This document shows, piece by piece, positions 63,667 to 64,000 of a stretch of 64,000 nucleotides of DNA. The translations under genes were made by a program, and so were the position numbers. Positions within the stretch are counted from its first letter, which is position 1. Each line of letters starts with the position of its first letter. Origin of the DNA: Curvibacter gracilis ATCC BAA-807 (lineage in GTDB: Bacteria > Pseudomonadota > Gammaproteobacteria > Burkholderiales > Burkholderiaceae_C); the NCBI RefSeq assembly GCF_000518645.1, contig NZ_JADZ01000016.1, forward strand, positions 1-64,000, read 5' to 3'. The notes under the pieces are model-generated. The model was not told the DNA's origin. It did no database searches and worked only from the letters and a program-made list of their open reading frames with translations.

Positions 63667-64000
63667 ATGCCCGCCCTTGCCCACCCCTTCAGACACTTCG
63701 CCTGGCGTCTGGCCCTGCCTTGCGGCCTGTTGACGCTGCTGGGCGCCTGCCAGCCCGCCCCTGAGCCCGCCTGGTCAGGCTATGCGGAGGGCGACTATGT
63801 CTACATCGCCGCCCCCGTGGCCGGCACCCTGCGCGCGCTGCCGGTGCAAAAAGGCCAGAACGTGGCGGCCCAGGCCCTGCTGTTCAGTCTGGACGACCAG
63901 CCGGCCCAGGCCGCCCGCGCCGAGGCCGATGCCCGCCTGGACACGGCGCGCCACCAGGCCGACGACAGCGCCAAGGGCCGGCGGCGCGATGAGATCGCCG
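63667..64000 (+). CDS. HlyD-family periplasmic adaptor lipoprotein, 5' part
   Basis: The first 111 codons of a gene that runs off the right end. The signal ends in the lipobox LLGAC (mature Cys about 26). The mature part starts WSGYAEGDYVYIAAPVAGTLRALPVQKGQ (shortened: EGDYVYIAAPVAG, then QKGQNVAAQALLFSLD), a biotinyl-lipoyl-like domain, then begins an alpha-helical hairpin (ARAEADARLDTARHQADD) ending KGRRRDEIA. This is the layout of YbhG/HlyD-type membrane-fusion proteins that join an inner-membrane ABC exporter to an outer-membrane channel. ABC transporter genes are expected next, outside the window. Confidence 0.82.
   Translation, partial: MPALAHPFRHFAWRLALPCGLLTLLGACQPAPEPAWSGYAEGDYVYIAAPVAGTLRALPVQKGQNVAAQALLFSLDDQPAQAARAEADARLDTARHQADDSAKGRRRDEIA

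Overview
The window comes from a GC-rich beta-proteobacterium, most likely order Burkholderiales and probably Comamonadaceae or a close relative. This rests on gene content and order: a complete dcw cell-wall/division cluster, hslUV beside mraZ, thiC under a TPP riboswitch, a Bug-type solute-binding protein, a membrane PQQ dehydrogenase, and GC-ending codons almost throughout. No rRNA, tRNA, CRISPR array or prophage was seen. Names come from reading translated sequence and motifs; no database search was run.

Region 1 (1-13.8 kb) is accessory. A complete IS3-family element (2-1307) has cut the 3' end of a DUF4153-type membrane gene and supplies its stop codon. Then come a GNAT acetyltransferase, an lrgAB pair with a divergent LysR regulator, a short-chain-dehydrogenase-fold protein with the exact halohydrin dehalogenase signature (5908-6591), an exported protein, a lipoprotein behind a 16-bp palindrome, and a catabolic island (Bug protein, CoA-transferase, HMG-CoA lyase-type enzyme, divergent LysR). 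An arginase closes the region.

Region 2 (13.8-32 kb) is mostly housekeeping. aroG sits behind an attenuator whose short leader peptide contains seven aromatic residues in a row. It is followed by a PQQ dehydrogenase, tldD, rodA, an HDOD signalling protein with a hexanucleotide repeat, a YqiA-type esterase, an RNase II-type exonuclease, a TonB-like protein, aroE, mtgA, two uncharacterised genes, ruvC, and thiC with promoter and riboswitch.

Region 3 (32-54.3 kb) is the dcw cluster, read right to left: mraZ, rsmH, ftsL, ftsI, murE, murF, mraY, murD, ftsW, murG, murC, ddl, ftsQ, ftsA, ftsZ. Most joins overlap by 1-4 bases. lpxC lies on the same strand but is separated from ftsZ by two rightward genes, a chemoreceptor and a GDSL esterase lipoprotein. 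Four direct repeats with exact 10-bp period at the mraZ promoter look like MraZ boxes.

Region 4 (54.3-64 kb) holds hslU, hslV, a double-STAS protein, a DksA whose zinc finger has lost three of four cysteines, a COG0523 GTPase with a His-rich loop, an RlmI-type rRNA methyltransferase, a small exported protein, a single-span signal peptidase I, and the start of a HlyD-like lipoprotein behind an FNR-type box.
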